Assembly: GCF_017654505.1 (NCBI RefSeq)
Contig: NC_054559.1
Location: 4,640,281-4,704,280, forward strand
DNA from: Polyodon spathula
Lineage: Eukaryota > Chordata > Actinopteri > Acipenseriformes > Polyodontidae
DNA length: 64,000 nt
Reading direction: 5' to 3'
In this document: positions 12,801 through 23,790 of the stretch, piece after piece
Layout of the letters: each line of letters opens with the position of its first letter
Position numbering within the stretch: the stretch's first letter is position 1
Notes under the pieces: generated by a model
The model's input: the letters and a program-made list of their open reading frames with translations, nothing else
What the model was told of the DNA's origin: nothing
Databases searched by the model: none
Program-made: the position numbers and the translations under genes

Positions 12801-13380
12801 TTGTCCATAGACTGGGAAACAGCAGGAGCTGTAGCCAGATGACCCCAGGATGACTGTATCAAAGAGAATTAAGCAAGTGGCATATTGTGTGAACAGAAAA
12901 CCAGCATTGTTGCAGGAGGGAGCGTGATCTGGATACACTGTGATCTTTGTCAGAGAAATTATTTCTCCTGGTGAACAATCACAAATAAATGCTGAGAAAT
13001 GTATTGCCCAGTTGATTTATGACCCATGATGTGCGAACACACATTTCCAGAGTCAGCAATACGTTTGAAAAAATATCCCTGTGATACGTACAATGCAAGC
13101 CACAGTGAAGGGAACGTAGTGTTTCTTGTAAACGCAGCAGGAGTTCTGCATTTTTTAACTATACAAAAAAAAACAAAAAAAACATAACATTTGTAAAAAG
13201 CTCTGCATTACCCTAACATTACAGTACTTACACTTGTTGTTTTTTCTATATTAAAACATATGTATTTGTATCACTAAGGCAATCAATGTACATTTCAAAG
13301 AGTAAATGTTTAACCCTATTGTGGACTCTCTACTGTTAAATCACCTTCAAATACAAAAACAAAACCCTACACGGTATGGC
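12801..13380. other. No gene or recognised element
   Basis: No conserved frame or repeat beyond short A-rich runs near 13165-13190. Confidence 0.5.
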
Positions 13381-15086
13381 TATTTTACTTTTGTATTTAT
13401 TTAAAATTGTACATTCATTTTCACAAACAGTAAGTACAGTGGTATGCAATATATGAAGATACAGTAAATGACACTTACTGAAGAAGAACTTGTGAAATTC
13501 ATGATACAATAAATATTCAGTTAAATATTTGGTAAAAAAGAAGAAAAATATTTGGTTTACCATTTATATTTATATTTATCATAACTGACGGCAATTCTGT
13601 CCATTTCCTTTTAACAATGTTCCCAGAGAACAGAGTGGTGTTGGTTTGGACTTGCTCTTGGAAAAGTGGGAATTATCCAAATTTACAAAAATGCATAACT
13701 TCCAACTATGGAGATCTGAACCCTCAGCAACAAGGTCTTCACAGTTTAATTGTGCTATCGGTAGGAAAAGGACCATGTTAACCATGTTTCATTGTCACTT
13801 ATGGTAGAACAAAGACTGGTTGCATGTTCTACAGGTTTAACAATGACAACGTGTATATGAGCATTACCTGCAAATGTAAATGAAACCAGGATTGAGCAAA
13901 CAAACACAAATGTGTTTCCTGTTTCACATCTGGTCTGGCTGCACTGTCTTGTCTGGCTCAAGTCCTGTGAGCTTGAGAATGATTCTGAACTCCGCTAGTA
14001 AACCCTTTATTTGCATGCAACTGATTTCTCTTTTTTCATTTTATCAGCAACTTCAATTATTCAGCTATTGGTGTGATTTTACTGTTTCATTGCTTTAAAA
14101 AACAAATACAAATGCTGTCTTCAAGAAAATTGCTTGGCTATGCATAGCTGACCAAATCAACCGGGCTAAAATAAGATACACCAACATAAATATTTGCATG
14201 TACACACAGAATATCAGTTGTATATAAAAAGTAGTATATTGTCAAAAAGTTTCAAAGCTTGAAAATCACCAGCAGTTTCACTGAAGTCTGGGCTTGAGTT
14301 CTCCTGGAATCAGAGGGTCTACCCTTAGCAGATATCGTGGCTCTGCCACACTATACTTACTCCACTGCATTGAACAACAAGCCTTATACCCTTATTACAT
14401 TAAACAATAGAAAAACCCTGAATCTGTGGGCTGATGGATGCTCCAGGTCTGCTTCTTCGTGTTTAATTCCACAAGTTTCCAGAACAGACACATGCTGCTC
14501 TTGAGAAGATCCCAGTACACCCATTCCGCATGCACCCCAATTGCATTCTAGTCCAATGCCTTGGTGTGTGTGTTTTTTTTTTGCAATTTCTTAAGGCAAA
14601 CTGATCTCAATAAAGAGGGATAAATCCGTTCCTCTTCAGGAACAGACATCTGATTGACTGGAGAACCTTTCCTTTGCACTGATAAAAAGGCCTAGGGTTA
14701 AGTTATATGGCCTTTCAAAGCGCTGCAAAGGACAGATGGATACCATTTAGTTCTTTATTGTAAACTCTATTAAATATTGAATTGAGACTGTTAGATGACT
14801 GGTGATAGAGGAACTTGTATCTACAAGCCCTGCAGTGGGTTCTTACAGCTATAGACCTTTAAAGGAACTGGCTCTTCGGATTTCTTTATTTCCAAGTTAA
14901 ACTTGTCTGCATGTATTCCTCGAATGACTTCCGCAAAGCTCAATCGTGGATCAGCGTTGGGTTCTGAACCAAGTCATGCAAGCATAGTTCAAAGGAACTA
15001 AAAAATAAATAGGGTGTGGGTTTCCCATGCTCCATGAATACAATATAACACCCCCCCCCCCCCCCCCCCAACCCCCTACCCCTGTA
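13381..15086 (-). other. NATD1: Probable NATD1 3' UTR and downstream region
   Basis: This is the sequence after the NATD1 stop on the sense (minus) strand. No transposon is recognised in it. Several AATAAA hexamers occur on the minus strand, for example near 14884 and 14754 and around 13400, so the polyadenylation site cannot be fixed from sequence alone. The first bases after the stop contain a cluster of G-runs (15051-15082). No coding frame of note is present. The 3' boundary given is a guess. Confidence 0.4.
15051..15069. repeat. Poly-C tract (poly-G on NATD1 sense strand)
   Basis: Nineteen consecutive C on the plus strand, within 20 bases after the NATD1 stop codon. On the mRNA it reads as G, preceded by two shorter G-runs. 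Confidence 0.95.
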
Positions 15087-15203
15087 TCAATGGAAAACAC
15101 GCTCCAGGTATTGAGGCTGTGGGTTCTCCTTCACAAACTTCTGAATATACCAGCAGGTTAGGTGAGCCTTCAGGTCTTCTTCAACTACAAAATCCATGGC
15201 TGC
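15087..15203 (-). CDS. NATD1: NATD1 coding exon 3 (stop codon)
   Basis: The acceptor is a pyrimidine-rich tract ending TTGTTTAG. The exon encodes residues 73-110, starting [19 protein letters not shown] and ending QYLERVFH, then TGA (complement of 15087-15089). It forms the C-terminal half of the small GNAT-like fold. An outer hAT-like element lies only 285 bp upstream in the intron (from 15488), and a long G-run lies just after the stop codon. Confidence 0.94.
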   Translation of the reverse strand, partial: AAMDFVVEEDLKAHLTCWYIQKFVKENPQPQYLERVFH

Positions 15204-16870
15204 CTAAACAAGAAGAGAACAAAACAGTATTTAGGCTTCATCCATAACTATTAAATACTCAGTTGTGCAGAACTTAAAATACTAAATGAAACGCAATAAA
15301 AAATGTATTTTTCAATGTCTTCTAAATTAACCTAGGTTGGTGTTTTCATATTAGAATATTCTTTTAAAATTCAAATGAATAGAAAATTACTAAGATAGAG
15401 AAAATCTAGGTAATTTCTCTCAATTCGTTGTTATCATATTCACTGAAATGCAATCCTGAAAACAAAACCCTTGTACCAAAATATGAGCAGTGCTTAATTT
15501 GTAAAGAAATAATTGCAATGACAATAAAACCTTTCTTAAGCAGCACACATTCAAAATCAGAACATGTTTATTTGGAAGCGTATTGTACGCACTAGTGTCA
15601 GATGCTTACAATCACGTGTTCTACATCAGTGTTTCCCAGACTTTTTGATTGGGGAGCGTGCATGGCAGAGCAAAAGCCTGGCAGAAGGAGGGGCTGGGTG
15701 ATGAGTGAGTTTTGGAGCTGTGGGAGAACTTGCTGTTTTTTTATTTTTTATTACCGAGTCAGACACACAGAGTTGGCTTTGTGTGTGTTAACCTATAAAA
15801 AATAACCCTTTTTATTTATCCTGTTTGTTATTGTGTATTGCATTACAGTGGCGGCTTGTGACTGACAGGTGAGGCACTAACCACAAAATAGTTATAACCA
15901 CCCCCACTCAATGGCTAACATACTAAAAGTAAATTTACTTTGTTCAGCTGACTGCATATATGTCTCAGCTGACAGCATTTTAATGCATTCAAGTAATAGA
16001 CTGCAGTCGCTATGTAAAAAATACCTCCATCAATTAAAAAACATTAACAACTGACAGTTTTCACTAAAAGAGATGTAACCTTGTCTTACTTAGTTGAAAG
16101 AAGGAAACATGGCCAACAACAGTTTGTTCACAGCGCTGCCTTCGATTTTATGAACTCTTTTCCGTGTTCGTTTCCAGTCTTTCTTCAAAATCTCCAGTGC
16201 TAGTATTATTCTGCCGTCCTTAACAACTGAACGTCTCTCTTCTTGGGATCTTACTGTAAACATATTTTCCTCAGGTCGCATATAATAAAAGATTCAACTA
16301 AAGCCATTACTGAACAAATTAAAAATCGAACAAATTCTTACTGCTCTAAATCCAGTAGGTGCCTCATCAGGCTGTGGTTACTACAGCAACACCTTCAGAA
16401 AGGGACTCCACAGTGTAGTGAGTTGCCATGGTAACAAGCAGCTTTGTGAGGTACTCAAAGCTTGTGATTCACGCGGCAGCACTACATTGTTCCAGCTTTC
16501 TGGCGGTGTGCTTTCGCTACTGGTGAAAGCGAGTTGAGATATAATGGCACTAGCGCTTCTGTGGACTTAAATATATTTAATATGCGTAAATGTGTTTAAA
16601 TAAATAATACGAATATGCAAAATGTTTTTTTTAGCATTTGGGAATTATTAGCGAGGCCATGCATTTGAGACCAGAATACTTTCCTGGACTGCTTCATTTA
16701 CCTCCATGTTACAATACCAATTTAAAATTGTGTTGCAAAATAATGAATACAAGTTTTAATTTTCAATTCAACATCAAGCATTGCAAACATACCGACAACA
16801 GTCAGTTGTGCAGTGGTTTTTTTTTTTGCAATATGCACTGTAACCAGGTAGGATACATTCATCTCCTTCT

Positions 16871-16907
16871 CTTACACCCAATGCATATGCTTTGCATTGG
16901 GTGTAAG
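16871..16907. repeat. Perfect 15-bp inverted repeat
   Basis: Arms 16871-16885 and 16893-16907 (CTTACACCCAATGCA and its inverse) flank a 7-base spacer. A 24-base exact copy of 16882-16905 recurs at 19142-19165, just outside the outer hAT-like element. Confidence 0.8.
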
Positions 16908-17340
16908 AATGTCTTGCTGTTTAGCTAATTGATCAGCTTTCTTCTGGAAAAACCTGTTTTGTTTCCCAACGTCGTTGTCTCAAGTTGCTGAAGCCTTAGC
17001 GTTCGTGAGCCAGTACTTCACAACAATGACACGAGGATGCGGATCACACTCGTCAACAGTGCAAAAAAAACCTGAAGTTAATATAAGATGGTAATTGCAA
17101 GTTTGTTTCTTTGAGCTGTGATAGGATTAGACATGTTTTCGTTTTGCTAACAATTTTAACAACTGTTTTCAAAATCCCAAGTAAACGCACATTAAATGTC
17201 ACCTTATACTTAATTGTTTTGGTTCATATTAAAAGCAACTGCATTGTTTACATAATTACTGCTAATGATTTGTATACAAATTATATTTATTTTGAATATA
17301 AGCATATGATGTTGTATAGTGAAATTACATATTAGTGAGC

Positions 17341-18921
17341 TGTAGGAACAATTCAATAATTGATAATTTAATATCTGGGTTGATTAGTTCTCTTACTAAC
17401 AATATTTAAATTGACATGTTCTAAAGATCGAGGATTTACTATGAACACACATTCACGTGCAGACACAAGGAATGGTTAATCAATAATAGTATTTTATTAA
17501 GTACACAAATAATAAACAGAAATCAGAAAAGTCAGAAAGTAAATCTCTTAGTCTCTAAGCACAAAACACAATTCAAAAGTCCTCTCACTGCACTCATGCT
17601 AGCAGTGACTAGCAGGCCATTGACATATGACACCGCCTGTCTCCTAACATCAGCAGCAGCAGCGAGCAGGCTGTGAGGTAGCTTACTCACACACACACCC
17701 ACATCCAATACATAGAATACATCTGAGAGAATGCAGACAATCTTAAGAATATATCACATTAAACTTATTAATGGTATATAGATTAAGTATATGGAAAGTT
17801 AACTCTTAAAGTTCTTCATACAACAATATGAGGTAGATTACTTATAGTTATTTCATCAAGTTTTACTAAATGTTATTTCACACGCAAACAAAAGTGTGCA
17901 AACTAAACAATTAACAGTTCAATTCTATGTGAATGTGTTACAATTAATTAATTTAGTTCCATGAAAGGCAAATGCAACTGGAATTATATTCAACGGTTCC
18001 TTGAAGCTTAGACTTTTGGTCCGCTGGTTTGGAAACTCAATCCGTTGAAGTGTCCAGTACAAAACTCTCCTCTCAGCAACAAAGTCTTCAGTCACACGTT
18101 GGATCGAAACTTGGCAAAAAAGTTTAAATTCTCAACAGAATTAACAAACAGCTGCAACAAAGTCTCCAGTCCTCGGTTTAGGATCCACAACAGCGCCTGT
18201 CCGCTCTGTCCTCTTCGTTGAATCTTTAGCTATGCAGATAGCAGGGCACAGTTTCTTTTGTATACTGTGGGTTTTTTAGGTGTACAGCAGACCCAGACTG
18301 GTTTGTCTGATAACAGTCGCTGTAAGTTTTACGACAGTCTTCTCGCTGGGTCTCGTTGTTTGTAGCTTGCTTCCTTGTCTCGGGTCCGTTCCAGACAGAG
18401 TCCTGTCTTGGTTCTGTTTTCAGGCAGAGTCCTGTCTTGGTTCTGTTTTTAAGCAGAGTCCTGGAGTTGCAGCTTTGCTTAGCAGAGTGCCAGCACCTTG
18501 TTCAGCATTCGATGTGGAGCGCAAAATGTTCAATTCTGCTTTGATTTTTATAGTCTTTTTCACTCTGCTGATTCGCTACTTTCATGAGGTCATTTGTGTA
18601 TCTTGCCTATTTAAACTCCAAGTCCTTTGATGTTTTAATGTCCTTTCCACCGGGACATCACTAGTTTATGAATTCCTTGCGTCAAAACGATTGTTGTTGC
18701 ACGTGTGAATTATCTATACATAATTCAACTGTCCTCTCAGCCTAACCCAGTCCAGGCGCCAGTCCTCTAATCAGTAGGTCAAATAGTTCAATATGTCTGC
18801 AAACCAGAGGCCCCTTTCAAGATACAGCAGTTTGCCTTGTTTCTCAAGACAAACAAGTTTCATTAATGAACCGAGTTACATTTCTAATACACGTTCATGT
18901 ATTATCATATTCAGTCCTACA
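17341..18921 (-). mobile_element. Solo retroviral-type LTR, 1.58 kb
   Basis: On the minus strand it starts TGTAGGACTGAATATG (18921) and ends GTTCCTACA (17341), giving TG...CA ends with a short inverted TGTAGGA/TCCTACA. Internally the minus strand shows a TATA-like ACTATAAAAATC near 18550 and AATAAA near 17495 (TACTTAATAAAATAC). A 29-bp unit is repeated almost three times at about 18396-18465. No internal genes flank it, so it is a solo LTR of an old endogenous retrovirus-like element. Its length is on the long side for a fish LTR. The TSD is unclear (GAGC against GTGC). Confidence 0.75.
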
Positions 18922-19285
18922 GTGCACTGAATGTCATATTTTGTAGATTGTTTGGCGACCCATCAGAAACCTTGCCAGGACCCATATTTGGGTTCCGACC
19001 CCCACTTTGGGAAACCCTGTTCTACATCATACACAAAGTAGTATGTGCAGCAAAATAAAGTAAAGACAACCGCAGGACACACACACAAAAAATACAATGC
19101 AATTCAATACAGCATAGCCTACACACCACAAATTAAGCACTGCATATGCTTTGCATTGGGTGTATAATTGATGAGAAATATGCCATGCTTCAAACCTTAG
19201 GCTTCTGAGTGGGAGCGCCACTAAAGTGGCATTTCGTTGATATCCACTTTTACTGGCAAAGCTGCTGTTCAGAGGGCAGGATATA

Positions 19286-19535
19286 CAGTGGTTCTCAAAA
19301 GTATTCACCCCCCTTGGACTTTTCCACATTTTATTGTGTTACAACATGGAATCAAAATGGACTGAATTTGGAGATTTTGCCACTGATCAACACAAAAAAG
19401 TCCATAATGTCAAAGTGAAAAATCAAATCTACAAATTGTTCTAAATTAATTAATTAATTAAGTACAAAACAGAAAATAATTGATTGCGTAAGTATTCACC
19501 CCCTTGAGTCACTATTTGGTAAAACATATAAAACA
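19286..19535 (+). mobile_element. Tc1/mariner 5' end fragment
   Basis: The segment starts TA-CAGTGGTTCTCAAAAG and continues with TATTCACCCCCTTGGAC and TTATTGTGTTACAACATGG, typical of a Tc1 inverted repeat. A second TATTCACCCCCTTGAG block follows at 19492. No transposase follows, so the rest of the element is lost. Confidence 0.75.
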
Positions 19536-19627
19536 TGGATGAAGGTTATATTTGCATTCTGAGCCATTCGAAAAACAAAGTGTTAATACCACAGTAGTGA
19601 CGTCAAAAAGTGATAATTGCTCTAGAG

Positions 19628-20865
19628 CAGGGGTTCCCAAAGTTTTGGTGATGGAGGGCCGCACAAGAAAATGTACTAAAATGAAACGAAAATATGTCCC
19701 AAACCATACCTTTTTTTATTTCCTACACATTTTTGTATTTAAAATTAGGACTGTATATTACTACCACTGCAACACCAGCAGCTTTGAAATGTATTTGTAT
19801 TTTATCCTGTGTCTTGGTGCCACAACAGGCGTAGGATTGAGCATCAATATCATGCTGTCACATCTTACACTGTCCTGGTCACAACAATTAAAGAAGATAA
19901 TACCGAAATAGATAATCTTCAAACTATACCAATTAAACTCTTTTGTGGGTTATTCTTCAGTAGTGAGGCAGAATGCATGTTGACTTGTACAACTAACCAC
20001 TTCACTAAGAGCTGACTATATGTACAGTGAACTCTGCTTAATTCAATCTCTGGGGACAATACAAATAGTATTAGATGTGCAAAATTCGAATTAAACAAAT
20101 TATGTAAATTGCCCCATGGTGTGGATATTTATATCTATTTCCATAGTAAATGTGCAGAAATAAAACAGACGTTACTGTATTTTACCTTGATTTAATTTTT
20201 TTCTTTCTGAAATCAACGAAATAATCACACATTTCTATTTAAATTGCAGCATTAATTATTCATAAATTATACTGCCATTACTCCTTAAAATAATAAAATA
20301 AAATCTACAACAGAAAAAGTGCCTGTATCTTGAACCGTAACGTTTCTTGCAGTCGCTCTGTTAACATTACAGAAGCTAGCTGGCTACTTCAGCTGCATAA
20401 AGTAATCTAACGTTGTTTGGATGGTACCTTCATGTCTTGATATCACAGTCTTTGTGCATCTTCCCCCGTGGAAAGCGGTAGGAGATGACAAAATAATAAT
20501 TTAAGAAAAGTAGAAGCGTCTTTTCTTAGGCGGTTCCATGTTATTTTCCTTCAGCATAGCAAATATACTATGCACTATAGGCGCCACTGTTTTTTTTAAT
20601 TTTTTTTAAAAAAGGGACAGTGCACATGTAATAACCGTAACAACTTAATTAATAAAATTGGCTTGAGAGGGTCCAGATTTGATCCAAAACATGTAAAAAT
20701 TGTATGTTTGGGAATTTTTATGAACTTTGATTGCTGTGTATTATTCATTTCCACCAAATTACATGCACAATTTTTTTTAACGAAAATTCAGAAAATATAA
20801 TAAAGTAAATGGTCAGAAAGGGGGTGGGGGGTTGAGGCCCACGGGCTGCACTTTGAGAACCCCTG
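19628..20865. mobile_element. Non-autonomous hAT element with perfect 8-bp TSD
   Basis: The ends are CAGGGGTTCCCAAAGTTTTG and, inverted at the right, CAGGGGTTCTCAAAGTGCAG. Identical 8-bp duplications CTCTAGAG lie at 19620-19627 and 20866-20873. The element is 1,238 bp and has no readable transposase. Confidence 0.9.
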
Positions 20866-20873
20866 CTCTAGAG

Positions 20874-21492
20874 GAAATTCCCGCAGAGATATTTTAAGAC
20901 TCCAAGCTACTATATTTTTCACCCAATTTAGAATGCCTGAAACGCTACAACAATCTCTAAGGAAGTGGGTGTCGTTCTGGTTAAAATAAATAAATAAATA
21001 AAAGCAGTACTGGCTGGATATTTTAAGTGCCGCGAGACTTAGCTCTCTCGTATTGTCGGCCGCTATCTTTAAGCATTATAGAAACTCAGTACACTGCAGT
21101 AAGTAAACAGTTTTGAAAAAAATACGACATTAAGTCTATCTAGGTGTTGTTTTGCACGCGGTGACTTTCACTTGAAATCTTAAAACTCAGCCCCATTCAT
21201 GTTTCAGGCACCGTAAAAGCCACCTACTTGGTCCTTGTTTAAAATTGCAGACTCTAGGTTTTACAAAGACGTATTCAGTGTGTGTATGCGGTACTCCTAG
21301 CCGGAACTACGACTGCCCAAAGTTAAACCTCTCATCATGTGACAGAGTTCACAGTTTAGGTTTCATTTTGAGTCTGAAAGGGGTGGTATCGTTGGAAAGT
21401 TTAGAAGCTCAGTTTCCTCCACATGTTCAGAAAAGACAATTGCAGCCCAAATAATAAATAGACGCTATCTGCCCCACAATAAATTATACTGG
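20874..21492. other. No gene; short (AAAT)n near 20984
   Basis: No recognised gene or transposon. Confidence 0.45.
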
Positions 21493-22032
21493 ACACGGTC
21501 ACCAGTCCGGGTGCGTGCAGTAGTGTTCGTGGAGGGTGACAAAAATTTATTTTAGTGGCTGTGGTGAAGTGTTGCTCTGGCTTTGTGCTGGCCCAAGGCG
21601 ACCACTCCGGATATGTGTTAGCCATCTGGTGGTTTACAAACAAAGACAATTAACAACAAGCACAAACAAATGAAACACTCACGAATACTCTCTTTAACAG
21701 TTTTCATGGGGTCTCTCACGGTCCTCCTAGTTTCAAAGCAAAAACCAAGCGAAGGAGTAGATTGCGATTCTCCATCCCCTGTCATGCGGTCACATATGAC
21801 CCCTTGGTAAATGAGCGCAGCTGTCTCTACAATCTGCAGCTGCTACGTCGTTTCCCTTCTGGGTCAATATGTTCTTGCAATGGAGTCTTGTCTTGTTCCA
21901 GACTGACCGACTTTCCGACCCTGGGAAAGAACTGTCAGACCAGCCCGTCCAAAGGACTCTACTTTCGATGCTTAGTCCCTCACAGGTCGTGAGGGAGATT
22001 TACAACCAAGAGTTAATTATATTTCTATCACA
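21493..22032 (-). mobile_element. Solo LTR, family 1, minus orientation
   Basis: On the minus strand it starts TGTGATAGAAATATAATT (22032), then AAATCTCCCTCACGACCTG and AAGTCGGTCAGTCTGGAA. It aligns with 60754-61289 (same orientation), with 22204-22716 and with 45498-46085 (opposite). The exact far end is not fixed; shared sequence ends at ACACGGTCACC (21493). No internal retrotransposon genes adjoin it. Confidence 0.65.
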
Positions 22033-22074
22033 ATATAGCAATGACCAAACATGATTTTTTTGGAAAAAGCGTGT

Positions 22075-22080
<6 letters not shown>

Positions 22081-22113
<33 letters not shown>
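22081..22113. repeat. Poly-A tract
   Basis: Thirty-three consecutive A lying between two oppositely oriented LTR copies. Confidence 0.95.
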
Positions 22114-22115
<2 letters not shown>

Positions 22116-22203
22116 ACATATATTCTCATCTCTACTACACATAGTATGCCTGACACTGTTGCAACTTACATAATGTGAAAGGAAATGTTGTGGCCTTTCA
22201 TTT

Positions 22204-22716
22204 GATATGTTACATGCATGTATGTAGATCTCCCTCCTGACTTGTGAGGGAACAGAATACTCTGGACTACTTGACCTGACACTTCATTCCGAGGGTTAAA
22301 AGGAAGTCGGTCATGTAGAAAAGAGACGGAGCTTCGGTACACTAACTCATTGACCTGGAGGGCAAATGATGTGGCAGCTGCAGATCAGAAAAAACAGCTG
22401 CAATCGTTTACCAAGGGATCATGAGTGATGGTATAGATAAGGGCTGAAGCGATGTTATCTGTTCTTTCCCTTTGGTTACAAAAAATAACCCGGAAGGACC
22501 CGTGCAGTATTTGTGAAACCTATCGTGAGTGTTTCTTTATCTTGTCTATAATTGTTACTTGTGTGTAGACGGCTTACACATTCTGGAGCTGTCGCTAAGG
22601 GCCAGCATAAAACCTGGAACAGCAGAACACACATTAATGTGTGACACTGGAACAGTCACACATTAAACTGTATCACCCACTACAAGCACTACAGCGCTCA
22701 CCCAGGACTGTTTGTA
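22204..22716 (+). mobile_element. LTR fragment, family 1, plus orientation
   Basis: The segment contains TAGATCTCCCTCCTGACTTG, GAAGTCGGTCATGTAGAAAA, ACTCATTGACC and CCAAGGGATCATGAG, all shared with the LTR at 45498-46085. The usual TGTGACAG start is missing, so it is truncated at the left. With 21493-22032 it forms an inverted pair. Confidence 0.6.
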
Positions 22717-23395
22717 CATTGAGGGAGGGATACTTGCGTCTGCCTTCATACTTATGTCTTAACCCCTCTATTTACATGTTTAAGTAAAATAAATCTAACT
22801 TTAACACATAGTAAGTACCACCCTCTGAAATCATCTACATGCAAAAGTGATGATTAACAGTGGAGCCACATTTAAATGTTCTGCTATTGAGCTTATTATT
22901 ATCTTTTAAGCAGTCTTTTGGAACATCTGTATAATATAAGACTGACATATTATGAAAAAGTACAGTATATCACCATAATCCAATAGTGCATGTAAAAATG
23001 TTCCACATGTAACAGCATTCGCAGTATATTCCAACTTAAGAGCTAAAGAATGTCCTTACCAAGTTTCATCTCACTTGCATAAGCAGTTAGTAAAGCTCTA
23101 AAAGGGTGACATAGGGTATGCACAGAATACATTCAATGACAAATGTATCAGCTATAGTTTAGGAGAATGCATGACAGGCTAATGTTCATTTCAATGTGTT
23201 AATGCAAGTGTTGGTCTTTTTGATAGTCACTTCTAAATTCTGTTACTGAACGAATGATTACATGGAAATTTTTGTCATTTAAGCACTTAAATATCATCGC
23301 ACACAATTAGGTGGAAATGAACACATGCTATTTGTTTAAGAAAAAGAACATTTCCTGAATACATTTTTAAAAGATTCCTTTCACCACAGAAGACC
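22717..23395. other. No gene or recognised element
   Basis: AT-rich intronic sequence, nothing recognised. Confidence 0.5.
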
Positions 23396-23790
23396 CTCTT
23401 GCTCTAGTCATCACACCTGTGTTGTGTGGATCCAGACCAGGCACTCACTGCCTCATCCCTGCTTATCCCTTCTATCTGATCCCTGCAGACCAGCTCTATT
23501 CATCTCACCTGTGTTGTGTGGATCCAGACCAGGCACTCACTGCCTCATCCCTGCTTATCCCTTCTATCTGATCCCTGCAGACCAGCTCTATTCATCTCAC
23601 CTGTGTTGTGTGGATCCAGACCAGGCGCTTACTGCCTCATCCCTGCTTATCCCTTCTATCTGATCCCTGCAGACCAGCTCTACTCATCACACCTCTGTTG
23701 TGTGGATCCAGACCATGCGCTTACTGCCTCATGCTTATCCCTTCAGTAATGCTTGTCCCTGCAGTAATGCTTGTCCTCTTGCTGCTCTAA
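23396..23790. repeat. Minisatellite, 92-bp unit, about four copies
   Basis: Units start with CCTGTGTTGTGTGGATCC at 23416, 23508, 23600 and 23692 (spacing exactly 92). The first three are nearly identical; the fourth decays after about 45 bases and is followed by short AGTAATGCTTGTCCCTGC repeats. All three plus-strand frames are open, which is a by-product of the period and composition. Confidence 0.95.

Larger units (their letters stand above)
15627..19019. mobile_element. hAT element with perfect 8-bp TSD, hosting an LTR
   Basis: The ends are CAGTGTTTCCCAGAC on the left and, inverted, CAGGGTTTCCCAAAG on the right. Identical 8-bp duplications TTCTACAT lie at 15619-15626 and 19020-19027, the hAT hallmark. 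Total span is 3,393 bp, of which 1,581 bp is a later LTR (17341-18921). No transposase is readable in the rest, so it is non-autonomous. A CAGTGGCGGCTTGTGACT motif at about 15847 may be the end of yet another hAT inside it, with no partner found. Confidence 0.85.
15488..19142. mobile_element. Outer hAT-like element hosting a nested hAT
   Basis: The left end reads CAGTGCTTAATTTGT (15488-15502) and the right end is its near inverse, ACAAATTAAGCACTG (19128-19142). The flanking 8-mers share only the core ATATG, so the target duplication is decayed. Subtracting the inner element (15627-19019) and its TSD leaves about 250 bp, a small non-autonomous element. It lies in NATD1 intron 2, near exon 3. 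Confidence 0.55.

Noticed and set aside
16090..16281. 63-codon minus frame (KDWKRTRKRVHK text) inside the hAT
   Set aside because: No known transposase or host motif is seen, and it is short. It is left unassigned.
23424..23790. Overlapping open frames with the same peptide in all three plus frames
   Set aside because: The 92-bp repeat period shifts the frame by two at each unit, so the same text appears in each frame. Nothing suggests coding function.
23396..23790. Possible CRISPR-like array
   Set aside because: The 92-bp units are contiguous without unique spacers, in a vertebrate-type genome. It is a minisatellite.
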